The notes below the pieces were generated by a model that ran no database searches, was not told the DNA's origin, and saw nothing but the letters and a program-made list of their open reading frames with translations. The translations under genes were made by a program, and so were the position numbers. Below, piece after piece: positions 50,890 through 60,017 of a stretch of DNA of 64,000 nt. Where the stretch lies: the NCBI RefSeq assembly GCF_008630535.1, contig NZ_VWPH01000005.1:434001-498000 (forward strand). Direction: 5' to 3'. This stretch comes from Saccharopolyspora hirsuta (GTDB lineage: Bacteria; Actinomycetota; Actinomycetes; Mycobacteriales; Pseudonocardiaceae). Each line of letters begins with the position of its first letter. Positions within the stretch are counted from its first letter, which is position 1.

Positions 50890-50900
50890 TGGTCTGACCA
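50890..50900. promoter_or_regulatory. LldR-type operator TGGTCTGACCA
   Basis: A palindrome matching the FadR/LldR GntR consensus TNGTNNNACNA exactly. It lies between the divergent regulator gene and the lactate permease gene, just after the predicted promoter. A weaker half-match (TGGTACCGCCA) lies 16 bp upstream. Confidence 0.7.
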
Positions 50901-50935
50901 TAGAAAGGTCAACGGCACAGAGAGGTGTCGCCTTC

Positions 50936-52564
50936 GTGTACCAACCGCTCACCGCTCCGATCGCGGACAGCCTCGGCCTGTCCGCGCTGCTCGCCGCAGT
51001 CCCGCTGCTGGTGGTCTTCCTGCTGCTCGGCGTCCTGCGCGTCAAGGCGCACTGGGCCGGGTTGTCCGGGCTGGCCGCCGCGCTGCTGATCGCCGTGCTC
51101 GGCTACGGGATGCCAGCCGATCTCGCGCTGCTGTCCGCAGGTCAGGGCGCCGCCTTCGGCGTGCTGCCGATCCTGTGGATCGTCATCACCGCGATCTGGC
51201 TCTACCAGCTGACCGTGCGCAGCGGTCGCTTCGAGGACCTGCGGGCGACCTTCGCGCTGCTCTCGCCCGACCCGCGGATCCAGGCCGTGGTGATCGCCTT
51301 CTGCTTCGGCGGTCTGCTCGAGGCCCTCGCCGGGTTCGGCGCCCCGGTCGCGATCACCGGCATGATGCTCGTCGCCATCGGCTTCCCACCGCTGCGCGCC
51401 GCCGTGACGGTCCTGCTGGCCAACACCGCTCCCGTCGCCTTCGGCGCGCTGAGCACGCCGATCATCACCGCGGGCGAGCTCACCGGGATCCCCTACGAGC
51501 ACATCGGCGCCGTGGTCGGGCGGCAGACCCCGCTGCTGGCGGTGATCGTCCCGGTCCTGCTGGTGCTCGTGGTGGACGGTCGGCGCGGCGTGCGGCAGAC
51601 CTGGCCCGCCGCGCTGGTCACCGGCGTGGCGTTCGCGGTCGCGCAGTTCGTGTGCGCCAACTACATCTCGGTCCCGCTGACCGACATCGTCTCGGCGCTG
51701 GTGGGCGCGGTGGCCCTGGTCGTGCTGCTGCGGTTCTGGCAGCCCGCGGGCAGCGCCGAAGCACGTGCCGACCTGACCGCCGGTGCCGCCGACGAGGCTC
51801 CCGGGCGACAGCTGGGCGCCGGGCGGATCTTCCTCGCGCTGTTCCCGTACCTGCTGGTGATCGCGGTGTTCTCAGTGGTCAAGCTGTGGGAGCCCGTCGG
51901 GGAGGCACTGGCCGCGACCGATGTTGAGGTCCCGTGGCCGGGCCTGCACGGCGCGCTGCTGTCGGCCTCCGGCGAACCGGCCAGCAGCACGGTGTTCACG
52001 CTCAGCTGGCTGTCCTCCCCCGGCAGCCTGCTGCTGCTCTGCGGTCTCGGCGTAACGCTGGTCTACCGGATCAAGCCGACGACGGCGCTGGCCGAGCTCG
52101 GCCGCACCGCGGTGTCGATGCGCTGGTCGGGGCTGACCATCGTCAGCGTGCTGGCGCTGGCCTACGTGATGAACCAGTCCGGGCAGACCACCACGATCGG
52201 CACCGCGATCGCCGGGATCGGCACCGCTTTCGCGTTCTTCTCCCCCGTGCTCGGCTGGCTCGGCGTGGCCGTCACCGGCTCGGACACCAGCGCCAACGCG
52301 CTGTTCGCGAGCCTGCAGCAGGTCGCCGCGGAGCGGGTCGGGGTCGACCCGGCGCTGCTGGTCGCGGCGAACACCTCCGGCGGGGTGATGGGCAAGATGA
52401 TCAGCCCGCAGAACCTGACCATCGTGGCCACCGCGGTCGGCATGGCCGGGGCGGAGGCCAAGATCCTGCGGGGCGTTCTCAAGTGGAGCATCGGGCTGCT
52501 GCTCGCCCTGTGCGCGCTGGTCTTCCTGCAGTCCGAAGTCCTGTCGTGGATGCTTCCACGGTGA
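50936..52564 (+). CDS. lldP: L-lactate permease
   Basis: 542 residues from a GTG at 50936 with AGAGGT about 9 nt upstream. About 13 membrane helices. Family features are FCFGGLLEALAGFGAPVAITGMMLVAIGFPPLRAAV, LSWLSSPGSL, and TGSDTSANALFASLQ and ANTSGGVMGKMISPQNLTIVATAVGM near the C-terminus. LldP/LctP proteins import lactate or glycolate by proton symport. It heads the lldP-lutABC operon. Confidence 0.95.
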   Translation: MYQPLTAPIADSLGLSALLAAVPLLVVFLLLGVLRVKAHWAGLSGLAAALLIAVLGYGMPADLALLSAGQGAAFGVLPILWIVITAIWLYQLTVRSGRFEDLRATFALLSPDPRIQAVVIAFCFGGLLEALAGFGAPVAITGMMLVAIGFPPLRAAVTVLLANTAPVAFGALSTPIITAGELTGIPYEHIGAVVGRQTPLLAVIVPVLLVLVVDGRRGVRQTWPAALVTGVAFAVAQFVCANYISVPLTDIVSALVGAVALVVLLRFWQPAGSAEARADLTAGAADEAPGRQLGAGRIFLALFPYLLVIAVFSVVKLWEPVGEALAATDVEVPWPGLHGALLSASGEPASSTVFTLSWLSSPGSLLLLCGLGVTLVYRIKPTTALAELGRTAVSMRWSGLTIVSVLALAYVMNQSGQTTTIGTAIAGIGTAFAFFSPVLGWLGVAVTGSDTSANALFASLQQVAAERVGVDPALLVAANTSGGVMGKMISPQNLTIVATAVGMAGAEAKILRGVLKWSIGLLLALCALVFLQSEVLSWMLPR

Positions 52565-52589
52565 GCGGATCAGAACGAGGTGATGTGGC

Positions 52590-53324
52590 ATGAGGGTGGC
52601 GCTGTTCGCGACCTGCCTCGGGGACACCGTGTTCCCGGCAGCGCCGAAGGCGACCGTGCAGGTCCTGGAGCGGCTCGGCTGCGAGGTGGAGTTCCCCGCG
52701 GCGCAGACCTGCTGCGGGCAGATGCACACCAACACCGGGTACCGCAGGCAGGCGAAGTCCTCGGTGCGGACCTTCGTGGACGCCTTCGCCGACTACGACG
52801 CCGTGGTCGCCCCCTCCGGGTCGTGCGTGGCCTCGGTGCGCCACCAGCACGCGATGGTCGCCGACGGCGACCGCAAGCTCAGCCGCGCGGTCGCGCAGGT
52901 GGCCCCGCAGGTGCACGAGCTGTCGGAGTTCCTGGTGGACGTGCTCGGGGTGACCGACGTCGGGGCGTACTTCCCGCACCGGGTCACCTACCACCCGACC
53001 TGCCACTCCGCGCGGCTGCTGCGGGTCGGCGACCGCCCGCTGCGGCTGCTGCGCGCGGTCCGCTCGCTGGAGCTCGTCGAGCTGCCCGCGGCCGAGCAGT
53101 GCTGCGGGTTCGGCGGCACGTTCGCGCTGAAGAACCCGGACGTGTCGGTGGCGATGGGCGCCGACAAGGCGCGGCACGTCCGGGAGACCGACGCCGAGGT
53201 GCTCTGCGCCGGGGACAGCTCGTGCCTGATGCACATCGGCGGGCTGCTTTCCCGGCAGCGCTCCGGAATCCGGGTGATGCACCTCGCCGAGATCCTGGCC
53301 AGCGCGGAAGGAGCCGACCGGTGA
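52590..53324 (+). CDS. lutA: Lactate utilization protein LutA (LldE), CCG-domain Fe-S oxidoreductase
   Basis: 244 residues with two CCG domains: AAQTCCGQMHTNTGYR (about 38-53) and AAEQCCGFGGTFALKNPDVS (about 165-184), which bind a noncubane [4Fe-4S] cluster and interact with the LutB partner. With LutB and LutC it oxidises L-lactate to pyruvate. The lutB start overlaps its stop by 4 nt. Confidence 0.94.
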   Translation: MRVALFATCLGDTVFPAAPKATVQVLERLGCEVEFPAAQTCCGQMHTNTGYRRQAKSSVRTFVDAFADYDAVVAPSGSCVASVRHQHAMVADGDRKLSRAVAQVAPQVHELSEFLVDVLGVTDVGAYFPHRVTYHPTCHSARLLRVGDRPLRLLRAVRSLELVELPAAEQCCGFGGTFALKNPDVSVAMGADKARHVRETDAEVLCAGDSSCLMHIGGLLSRQRSGIRVMHLAEILASAEGADR

Positions 53325-54772
53325 CCGGAACCTACCTGGGCATGCCCGCGTTCCCGCAGGCCGCCAAGCGCGAGCTGGCCAACTCGCAGCTGCGGCACAA
53401 CCTCGCCGACGCCACCTCGACGATCCGGCGCAAGCGCGCCGACGTGGTCGGCGAGCTGGACGACTGGGCGCAGCTGCGCGAGGCGGGCGCGGCGATCAAG
53501 ACCCACACGCTGTCCAACCTGGACACCTACCTCGAGCAGTTCGAGGCGGCGGTCACCGCCGCGGGCGGCACCGTGCACTGGGCGCGCGACGCCGAGGAGG
53601 CCAACCGCATCGTGGTGGACCTGGTGCGCGCCACCGGGGAGCGCGAGGTGGTCAAGGTCAAGTCGATGGCCACCCAGGAGATCGAGCTCAACGAGGCGCT
53701 GGAGGCGGCCGGGATCGACGCCTGGGAGACCGACCTGGCGGAGTTGATCGTCCAGCTCGGGCACGACGCGCCGAGCCACATCCTGGTGCCCGCGATCCAC
53801 CGCAACCGCGCGGAGATCCGGGAGATCTTCCAGCGCGAGATGGGCAAGGTCGGCGCGCCCGCCCCGGCCGACCTCACCGACGAACCGGCCCGGCTGGCCG
53901 AAGCGGCTCGCCGCCACCTGCGGGAGAAGTTCCTGCGGGCCAAGGTCGCCGTCTCCGGCGCGAACTTCGCCGTCGCCGAGTCCGGCACGCTGGTCGTGGT
54001 GGAGTCCGAGGGCAACGGCCGGATGTGCCTGACCCTGCCGGAGACGCTGATCAGCGTCGTCGGGATCGAGAAGCTGGTGCCGCGCTGGCAGGACCTGGAG
54101 GTCTTCCTGCAGCTGCTGCCTCGGTCCAGCACCGGCGAGCGGATGAACCCCTACACCTCGACCTGGACCGGCGTCACGCCGGGCGACGGGCCGCAGCAGT
54201 TCCACGTGGTGCTGCTGGACAACGGCCGCACCAACGCCCTCGCCGACGAGATCGGCCGCCAGGCGCTGCGCTGCATCCGCTGCTCGGCCTGCCTGAACGT
54301 GTGCCCGGTGTACGAGCGCACCGGCGGGCACGCCTACGGGTCGGTCTACCCCGGACCGATCGGGGCGGTGCTGACGCCCCAGCTGCGCGGCACCACGTCC
54401 GAAGTGGACCAGGCGCTGCCGTACGCGTCCTCGCTGTGCGGGGCCTGCTACGACGTCTGCCCGGTCGCGATCAACATCCCGGACCTGCTGGTGCACCTGC
54501 GGACCCGCGTGGTCGAGGAGCACCGCGGCTGGCGGTCCAAGCCGATGGACGCGCTGATGGGCCTGGCGTCGTGGGTGCTCGGTGACGCCAAGCGGCTGGC
54601 TGCCGCGCAGAAGGTTGCGGCGCTGAGCCGGAGGGTGATCGGCCGCAAGGGCACCATCGGCCGACTGCCCCCGCCGCTGTCCCGGTGGACCGATGCGCGC
54701 GACGCACCGGCCCCGGCCGAAGAACCGTTCCGAACGTGGTGGGAGCGCAACCGAGGGGGCGATGCGCGATGA
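53321..54772 (+). CDS. lutB: Lactate utilization iron-sulfur protein LutB (LldF)
   Basis: 483 residues from a GTG. An LUD domain (about 60-310) is followed by a ferredoxin-like part with CIRCSACLNVCPVY and CGACYDVCPVAINIP, eight Cys for two [4Fe-4S] clusters. A C-terminal helix pair follows. It is the electron-transfer core of the LutABC lactate oxidase. The stop overlaps the lutC start (ATGA). Confidence 0.95.
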   Translation: MTGTYLGMPAFPQAAKRELANSQLRHNLADATSTIRRKRADVVGELDDWAQLREAGAAIKTHTLSNLDTYLEQFEAAVTAAGGTVHWARDAEEANRIVVDLVRATGEREVVKVKSMATQEIELNEALEAAGIDAWETDLAELIVQLGHDAPSHILVPAIHRNRAEIREIFQREMGKVGAPAPADLTDEPARLAEAARRHLREKFLRAKVAVSGANFAVAESGTLVVVESEGNGRMCLTLPETLISVVGIEKLVPRWQDLEVFLQLLPRSSTGERMNPYTSTWTGVTPGDGPQQFHVVLLDNGRTNALADEIGRQALRCIRCSACLNVCPVYERTGGHAYGSVYPGPIGAVLTPQLRGTTSEVDQALPYASSLCGACYDVCPVAINIPDLLVHLRTRVVEEHRGWRSKPMDALMGLASWVLGDAKRLAAAQKVAALSRRVIGRKGTIGRLPPPLSRWTDARDAPAPAEEPFRTWWERNRGGDAR

Positions 54773-55407
54773 GCGCGGCACGCGAGGCGATCCTGGGCCG
54801 GGTGCGCTCGGCGATCGCGGGCACCGAGCGGACGTCGTTGGCCGACGTCCCGCGGCACTACCGGGAGCACCGCCCGGCGGACGACCTCGTCGGCCTGTTC
54901 TGCGAGCGGGTCGCCGACTACCGGGCCACTGTGGACCGGGTCGCGCCGGGCGGGCTGACCGCCGCGATCACGGCCGCCGCCCGCGGCGTCGGAGCCCGGA
55001 GGGTGCTCGCCCCAGCCGGGGTACCACAGGAGTGGTGCGAGGCCTTGCGGGCGGAGTTCGACCAGGTCGAGGACGGGGTCGGCATCGACACGGCCGGTCT
55101 GGAGCAGGTCGACGCGGTGATCACCACGGCCGTGGTGGGCATCGCCTCCACCGGCACGATCGTGCTCGACCACGGGCCGGGCCAGGGGCACCGGGCGGTG
55201 ACCCTGGTGCCCGACGTGCACATCTGCGTGGTCTCCGAGTCGCAGGTCGCCGACGACGTCCCGGACGCCGTGCGGCGGCTGGACCCGACGCGACCGATGA
55301 CCTTCATCAGCGGTCCGTCGGCCACCAGCGACATCGAGCTCAAGCGCGTCGAAGGCGTGCACGGGCCGCGCACCCTCCACGTCCTGGTGACCCCGGACGC
55401 CACCTGA
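54769..55407 (+). CDS. lutC: Lactate utilization protein LutC (LldG), LUD domain
   Basis: 212 residues of the LUD fold: REAILGRVRSAIAG, LAPAGVPQEWC, TAVVGIASTGTIVLDHGPGQGHRAVTLVPDVHICV and FISGPSATSDIELKRVEGVHGPR, the last being the family signature. It completes the LutABC complex. No further gene joins the operon; a structured intergenic region follows. Confidence 0.95.
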   Translation: MSAAREAILGRVRSAIAGTERTSLADVPRHYREHRPADDLVGLFCERVADYRATVDRVAPGGLTAAITAAARGVGARRVLAPAGVPQEWCEALRAEFDQVEDGVGIDTAGLEQVDAVITTAVVGIASTGTIVLDHGPGQGHRAVTLVPDVHICVVSESQVADDVPDAVRRLDPTRPMTFISGPSATSDIELKRVEGVHGPRTLHVLVTPDAT

Positions 55408-55435
55408 CGGGAGTTCGCACCGCGGACCACTTGGC

Positions 55436-55492
55436 ACTCCTCCACGACACCCCAGGCACACTGATCACCAGGACGGGTGATCGTGGAGGAGT
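55436..55492 (+). promoter_or_regulatory. Inverted repeats that mask a ribosome-binding site
   Basis: A perfect 12-bp stem pairs 55436-55447 with 55481-55492, and the second arm contains the GGAGGAG ribosome site of the next gene. A competing 7-bp stem (55463-55469 with 55476-55482, GATCACC/GGTGATC) shares two bases with it. It could act as an RNA switch, terminator or dimeric-protein operator. Confidence 0.5.
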
Positions 55493-55494
55493 CG

Positions 55495-56673
55495 ATGGTG
55501 GAGGCCCACGCTCCGCTGGAGCCGCAGCTGGACGTCGTCGCGCGCGCCGCGGCGTTGCGCGATCAGCTGGCATCGCACCGCAGCGAGGGCGAGCAGCAGC
55601 GGAGGCTGGCCGACGAGGCGATCGCTGCGCTGGACGCGGCCGGGTTCTTCCGCGCATGGGTGCCGAGCCGATTCGGCGGCGCCGAGCTCGACCTGCGCAC
55701 CTACCTGGACGCCACCGCGGAGCTCACCAAGGGCGACGCGTCGGCGGGCTGGCTGGTCATGATCCTCGGCTGCGGCGACTGGCTGACCGGGCTGTTCCCG
55801 GACCGGGCGCAGCAGGAGGTCTTCGGCGCAGACCCGGACACCAAGGTCTGCCAGGTGCTCTCGCCGAAGGCCCGGGCCCGGCGCACCGACGGCGGCTGGC
55901 TGGTGAGCAGCAGGTGGGCCCCGGCGTCGGGGTGCCTGCACGCGGAGTGGGCGATGCTCGGCATGACGCTGCCGGAGCACGGCGCCGCGTTCGGCCTGGT
56001 GCCGATGCGGGAGCTGAGCGTCGAGGACACCTGGTTCACCCTCGGGATGCGCGGCACCGGCAGCAACATGCTGGTCGGCGAGGACGTGTTCATCCCCGAC
56101 CACCGCGTGCTGCACCGCCGCCCGGCCACGCGCGGCGAGTTCCCCCGCACCGGCAACGACTCCCCGCGGTACCGGGCCGCGCTGGTCCCCACGCTGGCCA
56201 CCTTCCTGATCGCCCCGCTGCTCGGGATGGCCGAGCAGGCGCTGGAGCACGTCGTGGCGCAGTCCGGCGGGCGGGGCATCTCGTTCACCAGCTACGAGCG
56301 CCAGCTCGACTCGACCGGGTTCCAGCTGGCGGTGGCCGAGGCGGCCACCAAGATCGACGTCGCGCGGATGATCGCGCACCGGTCGGCCGCCGTCGTCGAA
56401 GGGCACGCGCACGCAGGCACGCATCCCGACCTGCTGGAGCGCACCCGCCTGCGGCAGCACTCCAGCTACGCGGTGCGGCAGTGCCGGGAGGCCGTCGAGA
56501 TGCTGGTCAACGCCTACGGGGCGGGTGCGATGTCGGAGCGCGACCCGCTGCACGGCATCGTGCGCGACATCCAGACCGCGGCCCGGCACGCGCTCGCCCA
56601 CCCGGCCTCCAACGCCGAGGTCTTCGGCCGCGCGCTGCTGGGCGTCGAACCCGGCATCACCGAGATGATCTGA
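55495..56673 (+). CDS. Acyl-CoA dehydrogenase-like flavin-dependent monooxygenase
   Basis: 392 residues; ATG at 55495 chosen by the adjacent GGAGGAG, with GTG alternatives at 55477 and 55498. The fold is that of acyl-CoA dehydrogenases: AGFFRAWVPSRFGGAELDLRTYLDATAELTKGDASAGWLVMI (about 44-85), WFTLGMRGTGSNMLVGEDVFIPDHRV and a helical C-terminal third. This is the HsaA/HpaB-like subgroup, using reduced flavin from a partner to hydroxylate or desulfurise small molecules. The usual catalytic Glu of dehydrogenases is not evident. Confidence 0.82.
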   Translation: MVEAHAPLEPQLDVVARAAALRDQLASHRSEGEQQRRLADEAIAALDAAGFFRAWVPSRFGGAELDLRTYLDATAELTKGDASAGWLVMILGCGDWLTGLFPDRAQQEVFGADPDTKVCQVLSPKARARRTDGGWLVSSRWAPASGCLHAEWAMLGMTLPEHGAAFGLVPMRELSVEDTWFTLGMRGTGSNMLVGEDVFIPDHRVLHRRPATRGEFPRTGNDSPRYRAALVPTLATFLIAPLLGMAEQALEHVVAQSGGRGISFTSYERQLDSTGFQLAVAEAATKIDVARMIAHRSAAVVEGHAHAGTHPDLLERTRLRQHSSYAVRQCREAVEMLVNAYGAGAMSERDPLHGIVRDIQTAARHALAHPASNAEVFGRALLGVEPGITEMI

Positions 56674-56762
56674 GCCCGCCACACGATCAAGTGACACCGG
56701 GAACCGGGCTCCTGGGTGCACCGGTCGAAGTGGTGCCGATCACCTCAGGAGGGAGTTCCGCG

Positions 56763-56975
56763 TTGCCGGACATCAGGGTTCTGCTGCGGGGCGGCCCGCA
56801 GGACGGGAACGAGGTCGACGTGCCCGCGGACGGCTCGGGAAAGCCGATCCCGCGGATCACGCTCCCCGCCCGCGCCCGCAACGCCCAGGCAGTCCCACCG
56901 CTGCTGATCTACGAGCGCGGCCGCCGCGCCCCGGACGGCACCTGGCAGTTCGTCTACGTCGGCGCCGAGACCTGA
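56763..56975 (+). CDS. Small conserved-looking protein of unknown function
   Basis: 70 residues from a TTG with GGAGGGAG about 8 nt upstream. It reads LPDIRVLLRGGPQDGNEVDV and continues with ITLPARARN and LLIYERGRRAPDGTWQFVYVGAE, a short beta-rich protein. Similar small proteins, with a GGPxDG start and a W-x-FxYVG end, recur in actinobacteria, often annotated as hypothetical. No function can be given. It overlaps the converging acetyltransferase gene by 22 nt. Confidence 0.65.
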   Translation: MPDIRVLLRGGPQDGNEVDVPADGSGKPIPRITLPARARNAQAVPPLLIYERGRRAPDGTWQFVYVGAET

Positions 56976-57538
56976 GCGGCGTCGCGCCACATCGGGTACA
57001 TGGTGGGGCCGTCGTGCGGGAGGACCATCGGGGTGCCGATGTCGCGGAAGCCCAGGCGCAGGTACAGGTTCCGGCTGCGGGCGCTGCTGGCCTCCAGGTA
57101 GGACGGCAGTCCTTCGGCGTCCCACCGCTGCAGGGCGCGGCGCAGCTCAGCGCCGCCGACACCGGTGGACTGCACCGAGGGGTCGACCGCGATCATCGCC
57201 AGGTACTGGTGCGGTTCCGCGGGGTGGTTGGCCGCCGTCAGCTCGCCGAACTCGCGGAAGCGCTCCATGCGCGGCCCGGCGAGCTCGGCCAGGCGGCGGT
57301 CGCCCTCCTCGTCGAGGATGCTCGGCGGTCCGTCGCGGCCGGACAGCCAGACCTGGACCGCGAGGCCGTCGGCGCCGACGATCACCTCGCCGTGCTGCTC
57401 CGCGCGCGGCACGACCATGCCGAACCACCCGCGGTACACCTCGTGGCGGTGCTGCTGGTCCGGCACCAGCCAGCGGGCGAACTCGTCGTCGGCGAACGCC
57501 CGCACCAGCGTTCGGATGCGCACATCGTCACCGGACAC
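56954..57538 (-). CDS. GNAT family N-acetyltransferase
   Basis: 194 residues from a GTG at 57538; a GTG at 57523 is possible. The acetyl-CoA motif is LAMIAVDPSVQSTGVGGAELRRALQRWD (about 114-141), with the Q/R-x-x-G-x-G/A pattern present as QSTGVG. The closing YLRLGFRDIGTPMVLPHDGPTMYPMWRD is typical of this actinobacterial GNAT group. It starts within the end of the upstream permease gene (11-nt overlap), so the two are coupled. The acceptor is unknown. Confidence 0.87.
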   Translation of the reverse strand: MSGDDVRIRTLVRAFADDEFARWLVPDQQHRHEVYRGWFGMVVPRAEQHGEVIVGADGLAVQVWLSGRDGPPSILDEEGDRRLAELAGPRMERFREFGELTAANHPAEPHQYLAMIAVDPSVQSTGVGGAELRRALQRWDAEGLPSYLEASSARSRNLYLRLGFRDIGTPMVLPHDGPTMYPMWRDAAQVSAPT

Positions 57539-59006
57539 CGGCGGTCTCCTTCCCCGGTTGCACCGTCGCCGCGCGCGCTCCCAGGCCGATGCGCGCGTAC
57601 GCCCACGGGCGGACGCGCTTCAGCGCCGCACCCCAGACGGCACCGAGCACGAACACGACCAGGAATCCCAGCGGGAGCGCCCAGGCCGCCGGGTCGCCGT
57701 CCTCCACGCCGAGCACGGTGCCGAATGAGAGCACCGTCAGCAGCAGGATCACGGCCAGCACCACGGCCGCGATCAGGGGCGCGACCACGGTCCGCCAGCG
57801 GCTGTGGCCGTGGTCGCGGTGGGCCAGGAAGTAGCCCAGGACCGCGACCGAGGTCAGCATCACCAGCGACAGCACGCCGAGCGCACCGGCCGAAGCGCCC
57901 CAGAAGAACAGGTAGGTGATCGGGTCGATCCCGGTCACCGCCACCAGCGCCACCACGACGATCGAGATCGCGGTGGTGGTCAGCGAGCCCGCCGCCGGGG
58001 CCGCGGTGCGCGAGCTGGTGGTGCCCCACCAGCTCAGGCCGACGCCCTCGCGGCCCAGCGCGAAGAAGTAGCGGGAGCAGACGTGGTGGAACGACAGCAT
58101 CGCGGCGAACAGGCTGGTGACGTACAGGGCCGAGCCGATGGTCACCAGCACCCCGGGCAGCCGCTGCCCGGCGAGCACGAAGAGCAGTTCCGTGGAGTGG
58201 GTCTCGGCCTGCGAGACGATGTTGCCCGGTCCGGTGGCCACCGTCATCGCCCACGTCGACAGCGAGTACAGGCCGCCGATCACCACCAGCGAGATGTAGG
58301 TCGCGTAGATCACCGTGCGCGGGTTCTTGGCCTCCTCGGCCAGCACCGTGGAGTTCTCGAACCCGATGAACCCGGTGAAGGCGATCACCAGGATGACCCC
58401 GGCCGCCCCGGTCATCAGCTGCGCGGGGTTGAGCGTGTCGAGCACGACGCCGTCCGGGGAGGGCGCGGAGACGAACGCCGCGTCGAAGGTCAGGATGATC
58501 GCCACCTCGGCCAGCAGCAGCACGCCCAGCACCCGGCCGTTGACGTCGATGCGCAGCACGCCGAGCACCGCCACCACGGCCAGGCCCGCGCCCGCGAACA
58601 CCCACCACGGCGCGGTGCTCCCGGTGACCTGCCGCACGAAGTCGGCCGCCCCGACGCCGAGCCCGCCCGCCAGGCTGACCAGGATCAGCAGGTAGGACAC
58701 CAGCGCGACCGCACCCGCCCCGGTGCCGGTCACCCGGCCCAAGCCCTTGGCGATGTAGGCGTAGAACGCCCCGGCGTTCTCCACGTGCCGGGACATCGTG
58801 ACGTAGCCGATCGCGAACAGGCCGAGGACCAGGGCGATCGCCAGGTACCCGAGCGGGATCCCGGTCACCCCGGACACCGCGAAACCGCTGACCGCACCCC
58901 CGCCGACGACCGTTTCCGGGGCCGCGGCGGCGACGGTGAAGAAGACGATCGAGGTCACACCCAGTCGGGCGCGGGCCAGTGCGGCGGACACTTTGGACGG
59001 TGGCAA
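57528..59006 (-). CDS. APC family amino acid permease
   Basis: 492 residues from a TTG at 59006 with AAGGAG about 7 nt upstream. About 12 membrane helices. The first segment (ARLGVTSIVFFTVAAAAPETVVGG) and FTGFIGFENSTVLAEEAKNPRTVIYATYISLVVIGGLYSLSTWAM are typical of APC-superfamily amino acid/polyamine transporters. The substrate is not evident. The GNAT gene follows with an overlap. Confidence 0.9.
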   Translation of the reverse strand: MPPSKVSAALARARLGVTSIVFFTVAAAAPETVVGGGAVSGFAVSGVTGIPLGYLAIALVLGLFAIGYVTMSRHVENAGAFYAYIAKGLGRVTGTGAGAVALVSYLLILVSLAGGLGVGAADFVRQVTGSTAPWWVFAGAGLAVVAVLGVLRIDVNGRVLGVLLLAEVAIILTFDAAFVSAPSPDGVVLDTLNPAQLMTGAAGVILVIAFTGFIGFENSTVLAEEAKNPRTVIYATYISLVVIGGLYSLSTWAMTVATGPGNIVSQAETHSTELLFVLAGQRLPGVLVTIGSALYVTSLFAAMLSFHHVCSRYFFALGREGVGLSWWGTTSSRTAAPAAGSLTTTAISIVVVALVAVTGIDPITYLFFWGASAGALGVLSLVMLTSVAVLGYFLAHRDHGHSRWRTVVAPLIAAVVLAVILLLTVLSFGTVLGVEDGDPAAWALPLGFLVVFVLGAVWGAALKRVRPWAYARIGLGARAATVQPGKETAGVR

Positions 59007-59035
59007 CTGCTCGCTCCTTCGCGGGTTCGGCGGGA

Positions 59036-59734
59036 TCAGTGTCTGGGGGTGATGGCCGACTGGCCGCGCGCGGCCGCGACCTCGGCGATCAGGTTCCGCA
59101 GCGGTCCGGGGATGCGCTTCTGCCAGGACTTCATCCGGAAGTCGCCCTGCCGCGCGACGTTCTTGGGCAACCGCACGTTGCGGATCACGCCGGTCTCGCG
59201 CGCCAGCAGCGCGAAGGTGATCTCGGCGATGCGCTCCGGCACGGTGATCATGCCGTTGCCGGTGGCGGTGTCGGCGCTGGTGAACAGCAGCTCCAGGACC
59301 GCTTCCGGGCTGGCCACGCCGGGGTCGGCGAACCGCCACGCCGAGGCCGCGCCACCGCGCCACCCGGCCGAGACCGGCACCTCGCGCAGCACGTCGATGA
59401 TGACCAGCCGGGCGCGGACCTTCTCGGTGGCGGCCTGGCCCAGGTAGTCCAGCCAGGTGCGCAGGTCGTGGCCGGGTTCCTCGCGGATCTCCCGCAGGAT
59501 CGCCCAGGACAGGAAGTCCGGGCAGCGCCCCCGGCCGCTGGGCCGGACGCTGGGGGTGACCGCGATCTCCTCCTCCAGGATCAGCTCGGCCAGCAGGCCC
59601 GCGGCGCAGCCCAGCGAGACCAGCGCACCGTCCACCCGGGGTGTGATCCGGTGCCCTCCGGCGTGCGCGGCGAGGAAGAACCGATCCGCCACCCGCAGCG
59701 GGATGCGGGTGGCATCCAGCTCGGAAACCGTCAC
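59036..59734 (-). CDS. GPP34 (GOLPH3/VPS74-like) family protein
   Basis: 232 residues. The features RVADRFFLAAHAG, LGCAAGLLAELILEEEIAV and the C-terminal IAEITFALLARETGV, with a helical core, fit the bacterial GPP34 family, distant relatives of the phosphoinositide-binding GOLPH3. The function in bacteria is unknown; in actinobacteria it is often multicopy. It is on the minus strand, 29 bp upstream of the permease gene, and divergent from an ABC exporter. Confidence 0.8.
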   Translation of the reverse strand: MTVSELDATRIPLRVADRFFLAAHAGGHRITPRVDGALVSLGCAAGLLAELILEEEIAVTPSVRPSGRGRCPDFLSWAILREIREEPGHDLRTWLDYLGQAATEKVRARLVIIDVLREVPVSAGWRGGAASAWRFADPGVASPEAVLELLFTSADTATGNGMITVPERIAEITFALLARETGVIRNVRLPKNVARQGDFRMKSWQKRIPGPLRNLIAEVAAARGQSAITPRH

Positions 59735-60017
59735 CGGCCACCCCCGGCCGAAGTGCCGATCAACACCCAGTCGCTCCCATCCGAGCCGTCGCCGCCCCCG
59801 AACCGATCACCCGCCGAGTTCGGAAAGTGCCCGAAACAGCGCACAGAGTAACTTACCCGAAGGTTTGTTCAAGTTCGCTGCCCGCGCGTGCCGTTGCGAC
59901 AGCCGGGTGATCTCCGGTCCGGGAACACCCCCGCGGGCGGCGTTGTTGACTTCGACCTAGCACGAGGTTCGAGGATGGCGCAGTACGGTCGACGCACATC
60001 CGGAGGGGGCTGCGAAC

